Below the pieces are notes generated by a model that worked only from the letters and a program-made list of their open reading frames with translations, searched no databases and was not told the origin of the DNA. Source: Nocardia lijiangensis NBRC 108240 (GTDB taxonomy: Bacteria; Actinomycetota; Actinomycetes; Mycobacteriales; Mycobacteriaceae). From it: a stretch of 64,000 nt of DNA. Of this stretch, positions 26,313-34,747 are shown piece by piece. The stretch's first letter is position 1; each line of letters starts with the position of its first letter. The stretch is taken from the NCBI RefSeq assembly GCF_001613045.1, contig NZ_BDBP01000007.1, positions 1 through 64,000 of the forward strand, written 5' to 3'. A program made the position numbers and the translations under genes.

Positions 26313-27248
26313 TCACGGCACTGGCGTCGTTGGATCGATCGATCGTTGCAGTGCCTGGTACAGCCAGAATTGGGCGGCCCCGGCGGTGGTTGTTCCGGTG
26401 ATCTCGGTGGTGAGTTTCCAGTACCGGTGGATGCGCGGGTCGGTGTCGTTGCCGCCGTGCAGAAGTCGGTGCCGGAAGCGTGGTGTGTCGCGTTCGCGGC
26501 GGGCGGTGGCGTGGGCGGCGAGGAATTGATCGAGCTCGGCTCCTGGCCGTGGTTCGATGTGGGCGACGACCAAGTGCCCTGCGATCCCACAGGCTTCGGC
26601 GACACCGGTCAGGAGTTCCCGTTTGTGGTGGATGCCGGTGGGGTCGGGCCGCCAGAGCTGGCGTGACATCGCGGGCGCCGAGGCCGGATCGGCGGTGACG
26701 GTGACGAGTTCGGCGTAGGCGACGACCTGGCGGGGAGTGGGGTCGGTCGGTGGCGCCGGGATGTTCATCGCGACGAATCCGTCGAACATGTCCGACGGCA
26801 GGGGCGCGAGCAGTCGTCGCCAGAAGATGACGAGGTTGTCGTAGGCGGTGTGGCGGTCGTGGACGGAGGTGAGCAATGCCAAGCGCGCGGCTCGCCGGGG
26901 CGGCGGTGCGTCCTCGACCGCGACCAGCGAGGCCCGTCGCCACGTCAGCGCGCCCAATTCGGTGTCGAGCGCGGCACGTTCGGCGGCCACGGCCTCGGTG
27001 ATCGACATCGCGCCGGTGAGAACGTCGACGATCGCAGCCAGGCTCAGGCCGAGCCCGCGGAGCCTGCGCACCAACAGCACCTGGTCGACCGTGGTGACCG
27101 GATCGAACAGCCGGTGACCACCCGAGCTGCGCCGTGGCTGGAGTATGCCTTCGTCGCAATAGAAGCGCAGGGTGCGGACGGGTACGCCGGTCTTCCTGGA
27201 CAACTCTCCGATGCCCACCAAGCCGTCGCGGCGCGTGTTCTCGGTCAC
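26313..27248 (-). CDS. MerR-family transcriptional regulator
   Basis: About 311 residues. The N-terminal MerR helix-turn-helix reads G-I-G-E-L-S-R-K-T-G-V-P-V-R-T-L-R-F-Y, then G-G-H-R-L-F. A long C-terminal helical domain follows, with no clear ligand motif. GTG 27248 is preferred: GTGGAGG lies about 10 nt upstream and the homologous part begins just after, whereas ATG 27296 has no ribosome site. It is divergent from the mycothiol-isomerase-like gene, which is the usual MerR target arrangement. Confidence 0.85.
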   Translation of the reverse strand: MTENTRRDGLVGIGELSRKTGVPVRTLRFYCDEGILQPRRSSGGHRLFDPVTTVDQVLLVRRLRGLGLSLAAIVDVLTGAMSITEAVAAERAALDTELGALTWRRASLVAVEDAPPPRRAARLALLTSVHDRHTAYDNLVIFWRRLLAPLPSDMFDGFVAMNIPAPPTDPTPRQVVAYAELVTVTADPASAPAMSRQLWRPDPTGIHHKRELLTGVAEACGIAGHLVVAHIEPRPGAELDQFLAAHATARRERDTPRFRHRLLHGGNDTDPRIHRYWKLTTEITGTTTAGAAQFWLYQALQRSIDPTTPVP

Positions 27249-27253
27249 AATCG

Positions 27254-27301
27254 CTGGAACCTCCACCCCACTGGAATTCCTACCGTACTGGAACATCCAC
27301 C
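27254..27301. promoter_or_regulatory. Repeated boxes in the MerR divergent promoter
   Basis: CTGGAACCTCCACC (27254-27267) recurs as CTGGAACATCCACC (27288-27301), with GGAATTCC between them at 27273-27280. MerR regulators bind dyads in long-spacer promoters, so this block is a good operator candidate for the divergent pair. Confidence 0.4.
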
Positions 27302-27319
27302 GGGAGAAGGAGAATGCGG

Positions 27320-27982
27320 ATGCCCGCCGACGAACCGATGACCACCGAGCAGATCTGGCGAGCTGTCGCCACCGAACGCTCGACTCTGGCCAACACGCTG
27401 GCGTCTCTGCCCGAAGCGGCCTGGGACCACGACTCCCTGTGTGACGACTGGCGAGTTCGCGATGTCGTCGCGCACGTGATTCTGTCCGCCCGGCCGAATC
27501 TCGGCTCGATCCTGGTCAATCTGATTCGCGCCCGCGGTGATCTCGACCGGTTGATCCGCGACACCGCCGTTCGCCACGCGCAACGCCGCACGACCGGGCA
27601 GCTGCTCGCCGAGCTGCGCGACAGCATCGACGCACGGGTCGCGGCTCTCGGCACGACCCCGGCCGACCGGCTGATGGATGTGCTCGTGCACGGCCAAGAC
27701 ATCGCCGTCCCCCTCGGAATTACGCGTGAAATGCCCGTCGCCGCTGCGCGATCGGCCATCCAGCGAGTCTGGGAGATGGGTTCCCCGTTCCACGCCCGGG
27801 AGAAATTCAGCGGTTACCGCCTCGTGGCGACCGACGACGAGTGGACTGTCGGCGACGGACCGGTGATCGAAGGATCGCTGACCGCCTTGCTCCTGCTGAC
27901 GACCGGGCGCGACGTTGCACTGGATCAGCACACCGGCGATGGGGTGACAAGGTTGAAGCTGAACACCACCGGAAACCGTTAG
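27320..27982 (+). CDS. Maleylpyruvate isomerase family mycothiol-dependent enzyme
   Basis: A 220-residue DinB-like four-helix protein. W-D-H-D-S-L-C-D-D-W-R-V-R-D-V-V-A-H-V near residue 40 supplies the first metal His; V-L-V-H-G-Q-D-I-A near residue 120 gives the second His and Asp. Members use mycothiol as cofactor or leaving group. ATG 27320 is best because AAGGAG sits 7 nt upstream; ATG 27314 is too close to it. Probably controlled by the divergent MerR protein. Confidence 0.82.
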   Translation: MPADEPMTTEQIWRAVATERSTLANTLASLPEAAWDHDSLCDDWRVRDVVAHVILSARPNLGSILVNLIRARGDLDRLIRDTAVRHAQRRTTGQLLAELRDSIDARVAALGTTPADRLMDVLVHGQDIAVPLGITREMPVAAARSAIQRVWEMGSPFHAREKFSGYRLVATDDEWTVGDGPVIEGSLTALLLLTTGRDVALDQHTGDGVTRLKLNTTGNR

Positions 27983-28022
27983 CGGGGCGGCCCTTTCGGG
28001 AGCGTGCCTTGACTATCTGGCG

Positions 28023-28297
28023 GTGAGTGCCGAGATCACGACGCCGCTGTTCCCCTCGCAGGTCTTCGAGCCGGTGCTGGACCTACTGTCGCGACTCGGG
28101 GTGGTCCGGCACGGGCAGTCCGCCGTTCTGCGCGCACTGAGCCGAGCCGAGCGCGCCCCCGAAACTACCGCGGAACTCGGCGAATTCCTGCGCAATCAGC
28201 GCGCCCGACGGCTGCCCGAACCGGGCGCGGTGTGGTCGGGTACCCGCCGGGTGCCCGGCATGCGGCGCGAGGAGGTCGCGCAACTGGCCGGGGTGAG
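28023..28297 (+). pseudogene. N-terminal part of a split MmyB-type XRE regulator
   Basis: Residues 50-92 read E-L-G-E-F-L-R-N-Q-R-A-R, then G-T-R-R-V-P-G-M-R-R-E-E-V-A-Q-L-A-G-V, the first half of the helix-turn-helix of MmyB-like regulators. Homology ends abruptly at L-A-G-V, inside the motif. The expected continuation (S-V-D-Y-Y-V-R-L-E-Q-G) is found at 62558 in the same strand and phase. The first 45 residues do not look like the family. The frame runs on to 28355 in unrelated sequence. Confidence 0.75.
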
Positions 28298-28315
28298 ATG
28301 TCGGTTACACACTCT
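28264..28315 (+). repeat. attL-like junction: regulator gene joined to the right arm of the 52-bp site
   Basis: Aligned on the GGGGTGA core with the sites at 50766, 52535, 54595 and 56312. The left 26 bases here are regulator coding sequence, while the right side (ATGTCGGTTACACACTC) matches the right arm ATaTCGGTTACGCACTC shared by those sites. This is where homology to the MmyB gene stops. Confidence 0.55.
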
Positions 28316-28376
28316 GTGTGCGCCGAACGCCGGATGCAGTGCGAACGTCCCCTGATTGCGCCCGCAGCCCCTGCCC

Positions 28377-28787
28377 TTATTCGCCGCCGAAGAATCCATC
28401 AAGAAACCAACCGCGACTACCACGCCGAAGAGCGTCAGCCACACGCTGTTGCTGGTCAGGGGTCAGCGGCTGACCGCCCGGCAGGCCCTCCGCCACCCGG
28501 ATTGTGCCGCGCGCAATACGCGCCTGCATGTCGTCGATCTTCTTCGCATCGCGGCGGGCGTCGTAGGTGAACGAGTACAAGTCATTCATAGGGTCGGGCG
28601 GGATCTGCCTTCCTCGAATGATGAGCCGGCACCACCACAACGACCTCGACGATCCAAAAGGAATCAGGTCCACTCGCTCGATGTCGTCGACCAGGACATG
28701 CACCGGCGACTGCGCGGCTTTCCATTTCGAATGATGGTTCCAGTCCTCGAATACCACGTGGGTAGGCGTCCACGTCAACGACTTCAT
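28377..28787 (-). CDS. Conserved hypothetical protein, DUF4429-like
   Basis: A 136-residue soluble protein. The middle reads V-D-D-I-E-R-V-D-L-I-P...L-W-W-C-R-L-I-I-R-G-R and Y-S-F-T-Y-D-A-R-R-D-A, a beta-rich PH-like pattern resembling actinobacterial DUF4429 or short C-terminal-type proteins. AGGAG with a 4-nt spacer precedes ATG 28787. It is the first intact gene inside the 34-kb accessory segment. The 214 bp that follow to 29001 hold no gene I can support. Confidence 0.55.
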   Translation of the reverse strand: MKSLTWTPTHVVFEDWNHHSKWKAAQSPVHVLVDDIERVDLIPFGSSRSLWWCRLIIRGRQIPPDPMNDLYSFTYDARRDAKKIDDMQARIARGTIRVAEGLPGGQPLTPDQQQRVADALRRGSRGWFLDGFFGGE

Positions 28788-29001
28788 GATGCTCCTGTCA
28801 CCTTGACATCAACCACCAATCTGTCTTGGGTCAAGATCTTCGCAGGATCTGGCTGGTCACATGGTTGATGCCATGGCTGGTGAGATCGCTCGAGAGCGGT
28901 CGGTAATGGCGAGTTGAGGGCGTTCGATCCGGCAACCGACAGCATCAGGGTGTCTCGTGAGCATTCGTTCGCGAGACGCAAGGTGTGGGATGTCCGGAAC
29001 C

Positions 29002-29352
29002 CTAGTGCGACTGGTTCGCGGCTGCCGATTCCTGGAAGTCGACGAGTGCTTCTCCGTGCGCCTGCGCCCACTCCGTCAGCATCGCTATCGGCTCCTGGAG
29101 CGTCCGGCCGAGCGGGGTCAGGCTGTATTCCACCCGTGGGGGCACTTCGGCATACCGCTGTCGATCGATGAGGCCGTTGCTCTGCAGGCGGCGGAGGGTC
29201 TGGGTTAGCACCTTCCGGGAGATCCCGCCGGACAGAGCGACAAGTTCACTGTGCCGCTTGGGGCCGTCTTTGAGCGCGTACAGAGTGACTACGGACCACT
29301 TGTTCGCGATGACCTCGAGTGCTGTACGCGCAGGACAGTCGGACATGAACAT
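29002..29352 (-). CDS. HxlR-family transcriptional regulator
   Basis: A 116-residue winged-helix protein. C-P-A-R-T-A-L-E-V-I-A-N-K-W-S carries the single Cys typical of the family, followed by R-H-S-E-L, R-K-V-L-T-Q-T-L-R-R-L and Y-S-L-T-P-L-G. No good ribosome site exists for ATG 29352, ATG 29346 or GTG 29373; the first ATG before the conserved core was taken. It is divergent from the DoxX gene, the common HxlR arrangement, and probably represses it in response to an electrophile. Confidence 0.88.
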   Translation of the reverse strand: MFMSDCPARTALEVIANKWSVVTLYALKDGPKRHSELVALSGGISRKVLTQTLRRLQSNGLIDRQRYAEVPPRVEYSLTPLGRTLQEPIAMLTEWAQAHGEALVDFQESAAANQSH

Positions 29353-29380
29353 GATTCCGGCAGGAGGGCTCACGGTCCGA

Positions 29381-29416
29381 AGGTTACCAAAGGGTACCTA
29401 TCGGATTCCTAGCGTT
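29381..29416. promoter_or_regulatory. HxlR operator and leaderless promoter of the DoxX gene
   Basis: AGGTTACC-AAA-GGGTACCT (29381-29399) is an imperfect dyad, followed by TAGCGT at 29410-29415, exactly 7 nt before the DoxX ATG. The same GGTTACC box recurs at the other HxlR/hydrolase promoter at 53492. Confidence 0.5.
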
Positions 29417-29422
29417 GTCGTC

Positions 29423-29779
29423 ATGCAAATCACAGCCCTGATCCTGTCCGTCCTGCTCGCTCTGGCGATGCTCCACTCCGGAGTGATGAAGTTCGTCCGC
29501 CCAGCATGGCTACGCCAATTCGCCGAAGCGGTCCACCTCACTACTTCCCAGCTCACCGTGCTCGGGAGCCTGCAGATCGCCGCGACGGTCGGTCTCATCT
29601 GGGGCATCTGGTTCCCGCCCTTCGCGATCGCCGCCGCGATCGGGCTGGTGCTCTACTTCGGCGGCGCGATCGTTGCCCACATCCGCAGCGGCGACCGGAA
29701 CATGCTGGGAGCCATGGTCTTCCTCGCGTTCTCGATCGCGACGTCAGTCGTGCTCGTTCTCAATGTTCTCCTCGCCTGA
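29423..29779 (+). CDS. DoxX-family membrane protein
   Basis: A 118-residue protein with about four membrane helices: residues 4-22, 45-65, 68-88 and 98-117. The first holds the DoxX pattern L-H-S-G-V-M-K-F. DoxX proteins are membrane components linked to redox and thiol stress; the exact role is not known. ATG 29423 is chosen because a -10 box lies 7 nt upstream, implying a leaderless transcript. Divergent from the HxlR regulator. Confidence 0.85.
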   Translation: MQITALILSVLLALAMLHSGVMKFVRPAWLRQFAEAVHLTTSQLTVLGSLQIAATVGLIWGIWFPPFAIAAAIGLVLYFGGAIVAHIRSGDRNMLGAMVFLAFSIATSVVLVLNVLLA

Positions 29780-29789
29780 GCCCGCGTTT

Positions 29790-30011
29790 CTACCTCGGCG
29801 GCTGGCTGAAGTCGCGGAGAAGTTCCCCACGGGAAGGCGACAGGGCCATGTACTCACGAATCTTTCCGCGAACCAAAGGCATGGAGCTGTCGATGATGTA
29901 AGGCAACGAAGTCCACAGGCTGACTACAGTCAGCAAAAGCATCCCCAAATGGCCCCTCTTCAGCCACTCCCTGCACGGCACCCGATGGGAGGCAAGCCAT
30001 TTGAGAGCCAC
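29790..30011 (-). CDS. Hypothetical small membrane protein
   Basis: 73 codons from GTG 30011. One likely membrane span (G-M-L-L-L-T-V-V-S-L-W-T) and an amphipathic basic tail. No family was recognised and the ribosome site is weak, so it could be chance. It sits in a 340-bp gap between DoxX and the VOC gene that otherwise holds only the short repeat at 30071. Confidence 0.3.
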   Translation of the reverse strand: MALKWLASHRVPCREWLKRGHLGMLLLTVVSLWTSLPYIIDSSMPLVRGKIREYMALSPSRGELLRDFSQPPR

Positions 30012-30070
30012 ACCAGACCAGACGGTGGGCAGCCGAATATTGGGAGCATCCCACCGGGCACCTGAATCAA

Positions 30071-30114
30071 ATCCTGGCCGGGACCTGACCCTGGCACCAG
30101 TCTCTAACTAGCCG
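30071..30114. repeat. Short dispersed repeat, first copy
   Basis: ATCCTGGCCGGGA...CCTGGCACCAGT...TAGCCG, about 44 bp. A second copy with few differences is at 51025-51067, where it abuts a fragment of the larger repeat family. It has some dyad symmetry but no T-tract. Confidence 0.55.
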
Positions 30115-30125
30115 ATGAGTGGATG

Positions 30126-30524
30126 TCAACCGGCGAACTTCGCGGCGGCCTGCGCGGTGACCGGGGTGAAGAGGTTGATCAGGTTGCCGTCGGGATCGCG
30201 AAACAGCAACGACCGGTTCCCCCACGGCATCGTCGTGGGCTCGTTGACGAAATCCTCGACCGTATCTCGCAACCGCCGGTAATCGGCATCGACGTCGGGG
30301 ACCAGGAATTCGATGATCGCGGTGTGATTGTCGGCTGGGTGCGCGCTGCCCGCAGCGAACAGCGCCACGGTGCGGGTGCTTCCGATCGCGAGGGTGCCGG
30401 CCGGTGTGACGATTTCGGCGAAATCCGGTGTAGCCCAGTTTGCTTCGACGCCGGTCACGTGCTGATAGAAACTGACCAGCCGCTGGATGTCGTCAGTGAT
30501 CAGACGGATCGAGACGAGCTTCAT
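30126..30524 (-). CDS. VOC/glyoxalase superfamily protein
   Basis: A 132-residue vicinal-oxygen-chelate fold protein. It starts M-K-L-V-S-I-R-L-I-T-D-D-I and ends with R-S-L-L-F-R-D-P-D-G-N-L-I-N-L-F, the classical second beta-alpha-beta motif. Such proteins are glyoxalases, dioxygenases or antibiotic-binding proteins; the function here is open. AGGAG with 6-nt spacing precedes ATG 30524. It is divergent from the WYL regulator, across an operator. Confidence 0.85.
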   Translation of the reverse strand: MKLVSIRLITDDIQRLVSFYQHVTGVEANWATPDFAEIVTPAGTLAIGSTRTVALFAAGSAHPADNHTAIIEFLVPDVDADYRRLRDTVEDFVNEPTTMPWGNRSLLFRDPDGNLINLFTPVTAQAAAKFAG

Positions 30525-30584
30525 TGTGTGCTCCTGCTGTCGGATGAGGCGGAGGTTCCACCGCCGCACGCCACGGTAGAGCCG

Positions 30585-30609
30585 ATACTGGACAGTTTCC
30601 GCCCAGTAT
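30585..30609. promoter_or_regulatory. Operator between the VOC gene and the WYL regulator
   Basis: ATACTGG (30585-30591) and CCAGTAT (30603-30609) form a perfect inverted repeat with an 11-bp centre in the divergent gap. Likely bound by the WYL regulator, controlling both genes. Confidence 0.6.
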
Positions 30610-30627
30610 GGATGCGAGAATTTCCCG

Positions 30628-31623
30628 ATGACGCGCCCCACCGCCCGAGTGCTGGCCCTGCTCGAGCTGTTGCAGACCGGCGGTACTCATACCGTCGGCG
30701 AACTCGCCGGACGGCTCGGCGTCGATGAACGCACCGTCAGGCGATACGTCACCCATCTCACCGACCTGGATATCCCGGTCCGATCGGTGCGGGGCCGCTA
30801 CGGGGGATACCGGCTCGCTCCCGGATACCGAATGCCACCGCTGATGCTGACCGACGACGAGGCGGTGGCCGTGTTACTCGGGCTCCTCACCAGCCGCGGC
30901 GCCGACCGGCCGACAGCGGCCGCCCGCGCAGCCGACAGCGCGACGGCCAAACTCCGCCGCGTCCTACCCCCACGTCTGACGGCCCGGCTGGACGCACTGA
31001 TCAACACCGTGGAATTCACCGCCGCCGCGCGCCCGGAAGGAGCTGTCGAGACCGCCGTCCTGCTCCGGCTCGCCGAGGCCACCCGCGAGCACCGACCGGT
31101 CGCAATCGGGTACACCGACCGAAACGGGCGGTCCAGCCAACGGACCGTGCACCCATACGGGCTCGTCGACCACTCCGGCCGGTGGTATCTGACAGGGATG
31201 GACAGCAACAGCGACGAACTACGCCAGTTCCGGCTGGACCGCATCACCGCGGTGAGCACACAGCCCGGAACGTTCGCTCCGCCCACCGGATTCGAGCCAG
31301 CCGCTCATCTGCTGTCCGCATTAGCCAACGCGCCCTATCGGCACGAGGTATCGATCCGAGTCCAGGGCACACTCACCCAGGTCCGCCCGCTGCTCCCTGC
31401 GACGATCGCGACCGTGCATGAGATCGACTCGCAGCCCGCTGACACCAACCCGTGGGTCCGGATCCGAATCCGCGCCGAACAGCTCGACTGGATTCCCGCC
31501 CTCCTCGCCGGCCTGAACCGCCCGTTCATCATCGAGCACCCCGACACACTCAACGACGCCGTACGCGCCCTGGCCCGCCGACTCACCGCGGCCGCCGACG
31601 GCCGATACCAAACCCATAGGTAG
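30628..31623 (+). CDS. YafY-type HTH/WYL-domain transcriptional regulator
   Basis: A 331-residue protein. Residues 1-60 are a DeoR-like helix-turn-helix (T-V-G-E-L-A-G-R-L-G-V-D-E-R-T-V-R-R-Y). R-G-R-Y-G-G-Y-R-L-A-P-G-Y follows. The WYL domain at about 150-225 reads S-G-R-W-Y-L-T-G-M-D and R-Q-F-R-L-D-R-I, with WYL present. A C-terminal WCX domain completes it. It probably senses a ligand through the WYL domain and regulates the divergent VOC gene. Confidence 0.9.
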   Translation: MTRPTARVLALLELLQTGGTHTVGELAGRLGVDERTVRRYVTHLTDLDIPVRSVRGRYGGYRLAPGYRMPPLMLTDDEAVAVLLGLLTSRGADRPTAAARAADSATAKLRRVLPPRLTARLDALINTVEFTAAARPEGAVETAVLLRLAEATREHRPVAIGYTDRNGRSSQRTVHPYGLVDHSGRWYLTGMDSNSDELRQFRLDRITAVSTQPGTFAPPTGFEPAAHLLSALANAPYRHEVSIRVQGTLTQVRPLLPATIATVHEIDSQPADTNPWVRIRIRAEQLDWIPALLAGLNRPFIIEHPDTLNDAVRALARRLTAAADGRYQTHR

Positions 31624-31649
31624 CAGCCCGGACGCTCGATAATCAGCGT

Positions 31650-31796
31650 AAGGCGTTTTGTGTCAAGCGCTTCGGTCGATTACGGCAAACATCGCTGCGT
31701 GGCCTGGACCACCACCCGGCACTACGCCAACTCGCCAACCGCCTCGTCGGAATCCTGCACGGCTGCCTCAAAACCCGCACCACCTACAGCGAGGTC
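31650..31796 (+). mobile_element. IS110-like transposase C-terminal remnant
   Basis: In one frame: H-P-A-L-R-Q-L-A-N-R-L-V-G-I-L-H-G-C-L-K-T-R-T-T-Y, a C-terminal signature of IS110-type transposases. No start and no upstream domain remain. It runs directly into the minus-strand IS5 remnant, so one element has interrupted the other. Confidence 0.65.
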
Positions 31797-31839
31797 GCCG
31801 CACAGTCTCCACCCACCGAACATTCCACCGCTGCTTGAC

Positions 31840-32238
31840 ATCCAAGGCCCTGGGATGTCTTTTTTCGCCCGCACATGCGAGCCGTCGGGGATGACCCGGT
31901 CGAAATCGATCAACCCGGCAGCGTGGCAATGGGCGAGCATCGTCTCGTGCATGGCTTCGAACACTCCGGCCTCTCTGCCAGTCCCTCACTCTGCGCCAGC
32001 AGGTCATCCCGGACCCGAAACCCAACTCCTGGGGCAGGTCTTCCCACCCGATCCCGGTGAACAACACGAACAGTATCCCCTGCAACACCAGCCGGTCGTC
32101 CATCCGCGCCGGACCGGGTGTCCCCGCCGCCCGGACCGGCAGTAGCGGTTCGATCAACGCCCACAACTCGTCATCCACAATCCACGGTGCCGCCGCGACG
32201 AAACATACTGCACCGCAACGATAATCACCGCTACTCAA
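31840..32238 (-). mobile_element. IS5-family transposase remnant, frameshifted and truncated
   Basis: The N-terminal part reads W-I-V-D-D-E-L-W-A-L-I-E-P-L-L-P and G-I-L-F-V-L-F-T-G-I-G-W-E-D-L-P. At about 31976 the frame shifts and continues as V-F-E-A-M-H-E-T-M-L...D-G-S-H-V-R-A-K-K with the catalytic Asp region. The sequence ends near 31840 before the rest of the domain, so the element is dead. Confidence 0.75.
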
Positions 32239-32257
32239 ACGAACCTGTCAGGCGCTC

Positions 32258-32752
32258 TCAGGTGGCCTTTTTGCCACGGCGGTGCTCGATCCAGGCATCC
32301 AGCGCGTCCCGGAAGAACTCGACCTCCTTGGGGGTCAAGTCGAAGTCGACTACCCAGTCCTCGGCCATGACGAGTGCGCTCAGGATGTCGCTGTCCTCCG
32401 ATTCGCCGACGATCTCGAAGTGGTGTCCATCCTCGGTGTCCATGGACAGACAGAAGCCGTCGTGCTCGGGTACTTTCACCTCCTGGTTCAGAATTTCGGC
32501 CATGGTCAGCCCCGCCTCGATGTCGAGTACTTCGCCGATCCCCCTGGCGAAGTCCTCGTGATGCTCCTCCACCTTTCGCGCGTAGCCATACTCGAGAAAG
32601 GCGTCCACTACCTCGCGGTTCTTTTTTGCTAGCTGGGCGTTGGCGAAGCTGACCAGGCATGTCGTGCAGAAGCGGACTGGCCCCAGGTCGACGCCGGGCT
32701 CCTGGACCGGAAAGACGGCTGGCTCACTGCATCTTTCGCATGGTGGTGTCAC
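32258..32752 (-). CDS. Hypothetical protein with N-terminal zinc ribbon
   Basis: A 164-residue acidic protein. P-C-E-R-C near residue 4 and F-C-T-T-C near residue 28 form a four-Cys metal-binding ribbon. The remainder is acidic and helical (E-D-W-V-V-D-F-D-L-T-P-K-E-V-E-F-F). GTG 32752 follows GAGGAGAA. No family was recognised. It overlaps the preceding small frame by about 29 bases, suggesting a two-gene unit. Confidence 0.65.
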   Translation of the reverse strand: MTPPCERCSEPAVFPVQEPGVDLGPVRFCTTCLVSFANAQLAKKNREVVDAFLEYGYARKVEEHHEDFARGIGEVLDIEAGLTMAEILNQEVKVPEHDGFCLSMDTEDGHHFEIVGESEDSDILSALVMAEDWVVDFDLTPKEVEFFRDALDAWIEHRRGKKAT

Positions 32753-32924
32753 TTCTTCTCCTCACTTCCGAACGGGATTCTTTCGATGCTGTAGACGGCA
32801 ACGGGGTCGGGCCCCGGGTTCGGGCAATGAAGTGTCCGTCGCCGTCGCCCTCCGAGAACAACAGCCCCGAGGAGTTCTCTCCGATCCACTGCTTGGCGGA
32901 CTTCTTGGTTGGCAGGGCTCGCAC
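32724..32924 (-). CDS. Hypothetical short protein upstream of the zinc-ribbon gene
   Basis: 66 codons from GTG 32924. The N-terminal half (A-L-P-T-K-K-S-A-K-Q-W-I-G-E-N-S-S-G-L-L) has G/C-rich third positions, unlike the other frames here, which suggests real coding. The last 25 residues overlap the next gene. No ribosome site is obvious and the true start may lie upstream. Between it and the SDR at 33126 I see no gene. Confidence 0.4.
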   Translation of the reverse strand: MRALPTKKSAKQWIGENSSGLLFSEGDGDGHFIARTRGPTPLPSTASKESRSEVRRRSDTTMRKMQ

Positions 32925-33125
32925 AGGGCTGTCAGCGGGTACCTCGTTTCCCCTGGTAGTAGAAGGTTTCCGTGAGGTACGCCCTTTTCGCTACTCAGAA
33001 AGTCCCGCTTACGGGCGCGAGACGAGATACACAGGATCCGCATATTTGGTTTGTTTCCCAGCAAGAAAAGACCGCTTGACGTTCTCGGTCTCTCGCCGTT
33101 CGTGCGCTGCCCTATGGGGAACGGT

Positions 33126-34010
33126 CTAGCCGCTCAGGAAGCGCTGGGTGGCGTCGTAGACGTCGCGTTGGTAGGCACGATCGAGGGAGCGGGCCGAGGA
33201 CAGCTTGACACGTCCGGTGTCCACGACGCGGACCGCACGGATATAGCTGCCGCTGGGGTGTGCGGCGGGGCGGGTGGCCGTGGCGACCACCGTGCGCGCA
33301 GGCCGCTCGGGGGAGGACATCAACGGTGCGCCGAGGAGGCCGATGAGGTGCAGCGGACCGCCCGCACTGCGCTGGAATCCGGTGCGCACTGCCCCCGGAT
33401 CCACCGCGTACACCGCGATCCGGTCACGCCACCGTTCGGCCAGCGCGTAGGTGTAGGCGAGGTTGGCGAGTTTGCTCGACGCGTACGCGTGCATCTGCGT
33501 CCACTCCCCCGGAAGTGCCCAGTCCTGGATCGGGCGGGCCCGCGCTTCCAGGTACGAGGTCATCATGATCACCCGCGCTGGTGAATTCCGCTGTTCACCG
33601 ATCGGTTTCAGGAGCGATTCGAGGCCGCGGGTAAGTCCGGCGACCGCCAGGTGATTGACGGCCACGGTCCGTTCGACGCCGTCCACGGTGAGGCCGTGCC
33701 GATCGAACGCGGCGCCCGCGTTGTTGACCAGGACGCCGAGACCGTCCGGTGCGGCGCGGTGCACCTGATCGACCAGTCGCCGCACCCCCGAACGTGTTTC
33801 AAGGTCGGCATCGACGGGAATCAGGCCGCCCGGCACGTCGCCCATGCGCGCTGCCGTGTCCCGCGCACGCTCCGCGGTGCGCCCGTGCACCAGTACGGTC
33901 CAGCCGAGCCGCGCCAGCGTTCGACCAACCGAAAATCCGATACCGCTGCTCGCTCCGGTCACCAGCGCGGTCGAAGCCGATGGGACTACCAATGGATTCG
34001 TTGTGTCCAT
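33126..34010 (-). CDS. SDR-family oxidoreductase
   Basis: A 294-residue short-chain dehydrogenase. T-G-A-S-S-G-I-G near residue 19, N-N-A-G-A near residue 95, and Y-A-S-S-K with the catalytic Tyr/Lys near residue 177. It resembles retinol- or protochlorophyllide-type SDRs. It is divergent from a TetR regulator starting 63 bp away, and that regulator probably controls it. Confidence 0.87.
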   Translation of the reverse strand: MDTTNPLVVPSASTALVTGASSGIGFSVGRTLARLGWTVLVHGRTAERARDTAARMGDVPGGLIPVDADLETRSGVRRLVDQVHRAAPDGLGVLVNNAGAAFDRHGLTVDGVERTVAVNHLAVAGLTRGLESLLKPIGEQRNSPARVIMMTSYLEARARPIQDWALPGEWTQMHAYASSKLANLAYTYALAERWRDRIAVYAVDPGAVRTGFQRSAGGPLHLIGLLGAPLMSSPERPARTVVATATRPAAHPSGSYIRAVRVVDTGRVKLSSARSLDRAYQRDVYDATQRFLSG

Positions 34011-34072
34011 TGCTCTTATTCTCGGAGCGCAGAATGGAATGGCAATACCAAAATCGAGTACGGAGAAGCCCG

Positions 34073-34690
34073 ATGCCCGCGTCCACCGACACCCTGACCG
34101 CCAAAGGACTGCGCAGCCGCGCCAGGATCGTCGACGCCGCCGCGCGCCTGATGCTCGCGAACGGTGCGCACGGCACCACGATGGAGGCGATCCAGCACGA
34201 GGCGGGCGTCAGCGCCTCGCAGCTCTATCACTACTTCGACAACAAACGGGACCTGCTAGCGGCGGTCATCCAAGCCAGCACGGAGGTCGTGGTCGCCAAC
34301 AAGTGGCTGCTCGAAATGCGCTCGCTACACGATCTCCGCGCGTGGCGGGATGCGGTGGTCGCCGCGGCGCGCGCGACCGGCTGTCGCACCGGGTGTCCGC
34401 TGGCCTCGTTCGCCGAGGACATCCCCGACACCGATCCGGACCTCCTCGAACTGGTGGCCGCCGGATTACGCCGCCTCACCGCCGCCGTCGCCGAGGGCCT
34501 CACCGCCATGCGCGATGCAGGAGAACTGCGCCCGGACACCGATATCGACCGCCTGGCGCTCGTCGTGGTCACCGCCTACGAGGGCGGCATGCTCGTCTCC
34601 CGGGCCCAGCGCGAACCCGCACCGCTGGAAGCAGCGCTCGACGCCGCCCTCGCCTGTGTCGAGACACAGGCCGCTCGCACGGATCGGTGA
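34073..34690 (+). CDS. TetR-family transcriptional regulator
   Basis: A 205-residue protein. The N-terminal helix-turn-helix reads I-V-D-A-A-A-R-L-M...[21 protein letters not shown]. The ligand domain contains a [10 protein letters not shown] stretch with two Cys, as in regulators that sense electrophiles or quinones. GGAG with 7-nt spacing supports ATG 34073. Between it and the SDR, ATTCT (34017-34021) mirrors AGAAT (34030-34034), a possible operator. Confidence 0.87.
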   Translation: MPASTDTLTAKGLRSRARIVDAAARLMLANGAHGTTMEAIQHEAGVSASQLYHYFDNKRDLLAAVIQASTEVVVANKWLLEMRSLHDLRAWRDAVVAAARATGCRTGCPLASFAEDIPDTDPDLLELVAAGLRRLTAAVAEGLTAMRDAGELRPDTDIDRLALVVVTAYEGGMLVSRAQREPAPLEAALDAALACVETQAARTDR

Positions 34691-34747
34691 CATCGAACGG
34701 ATCGCGGCCCCAATGACAGCCCACACCGACCTACTGCGCAATACGAC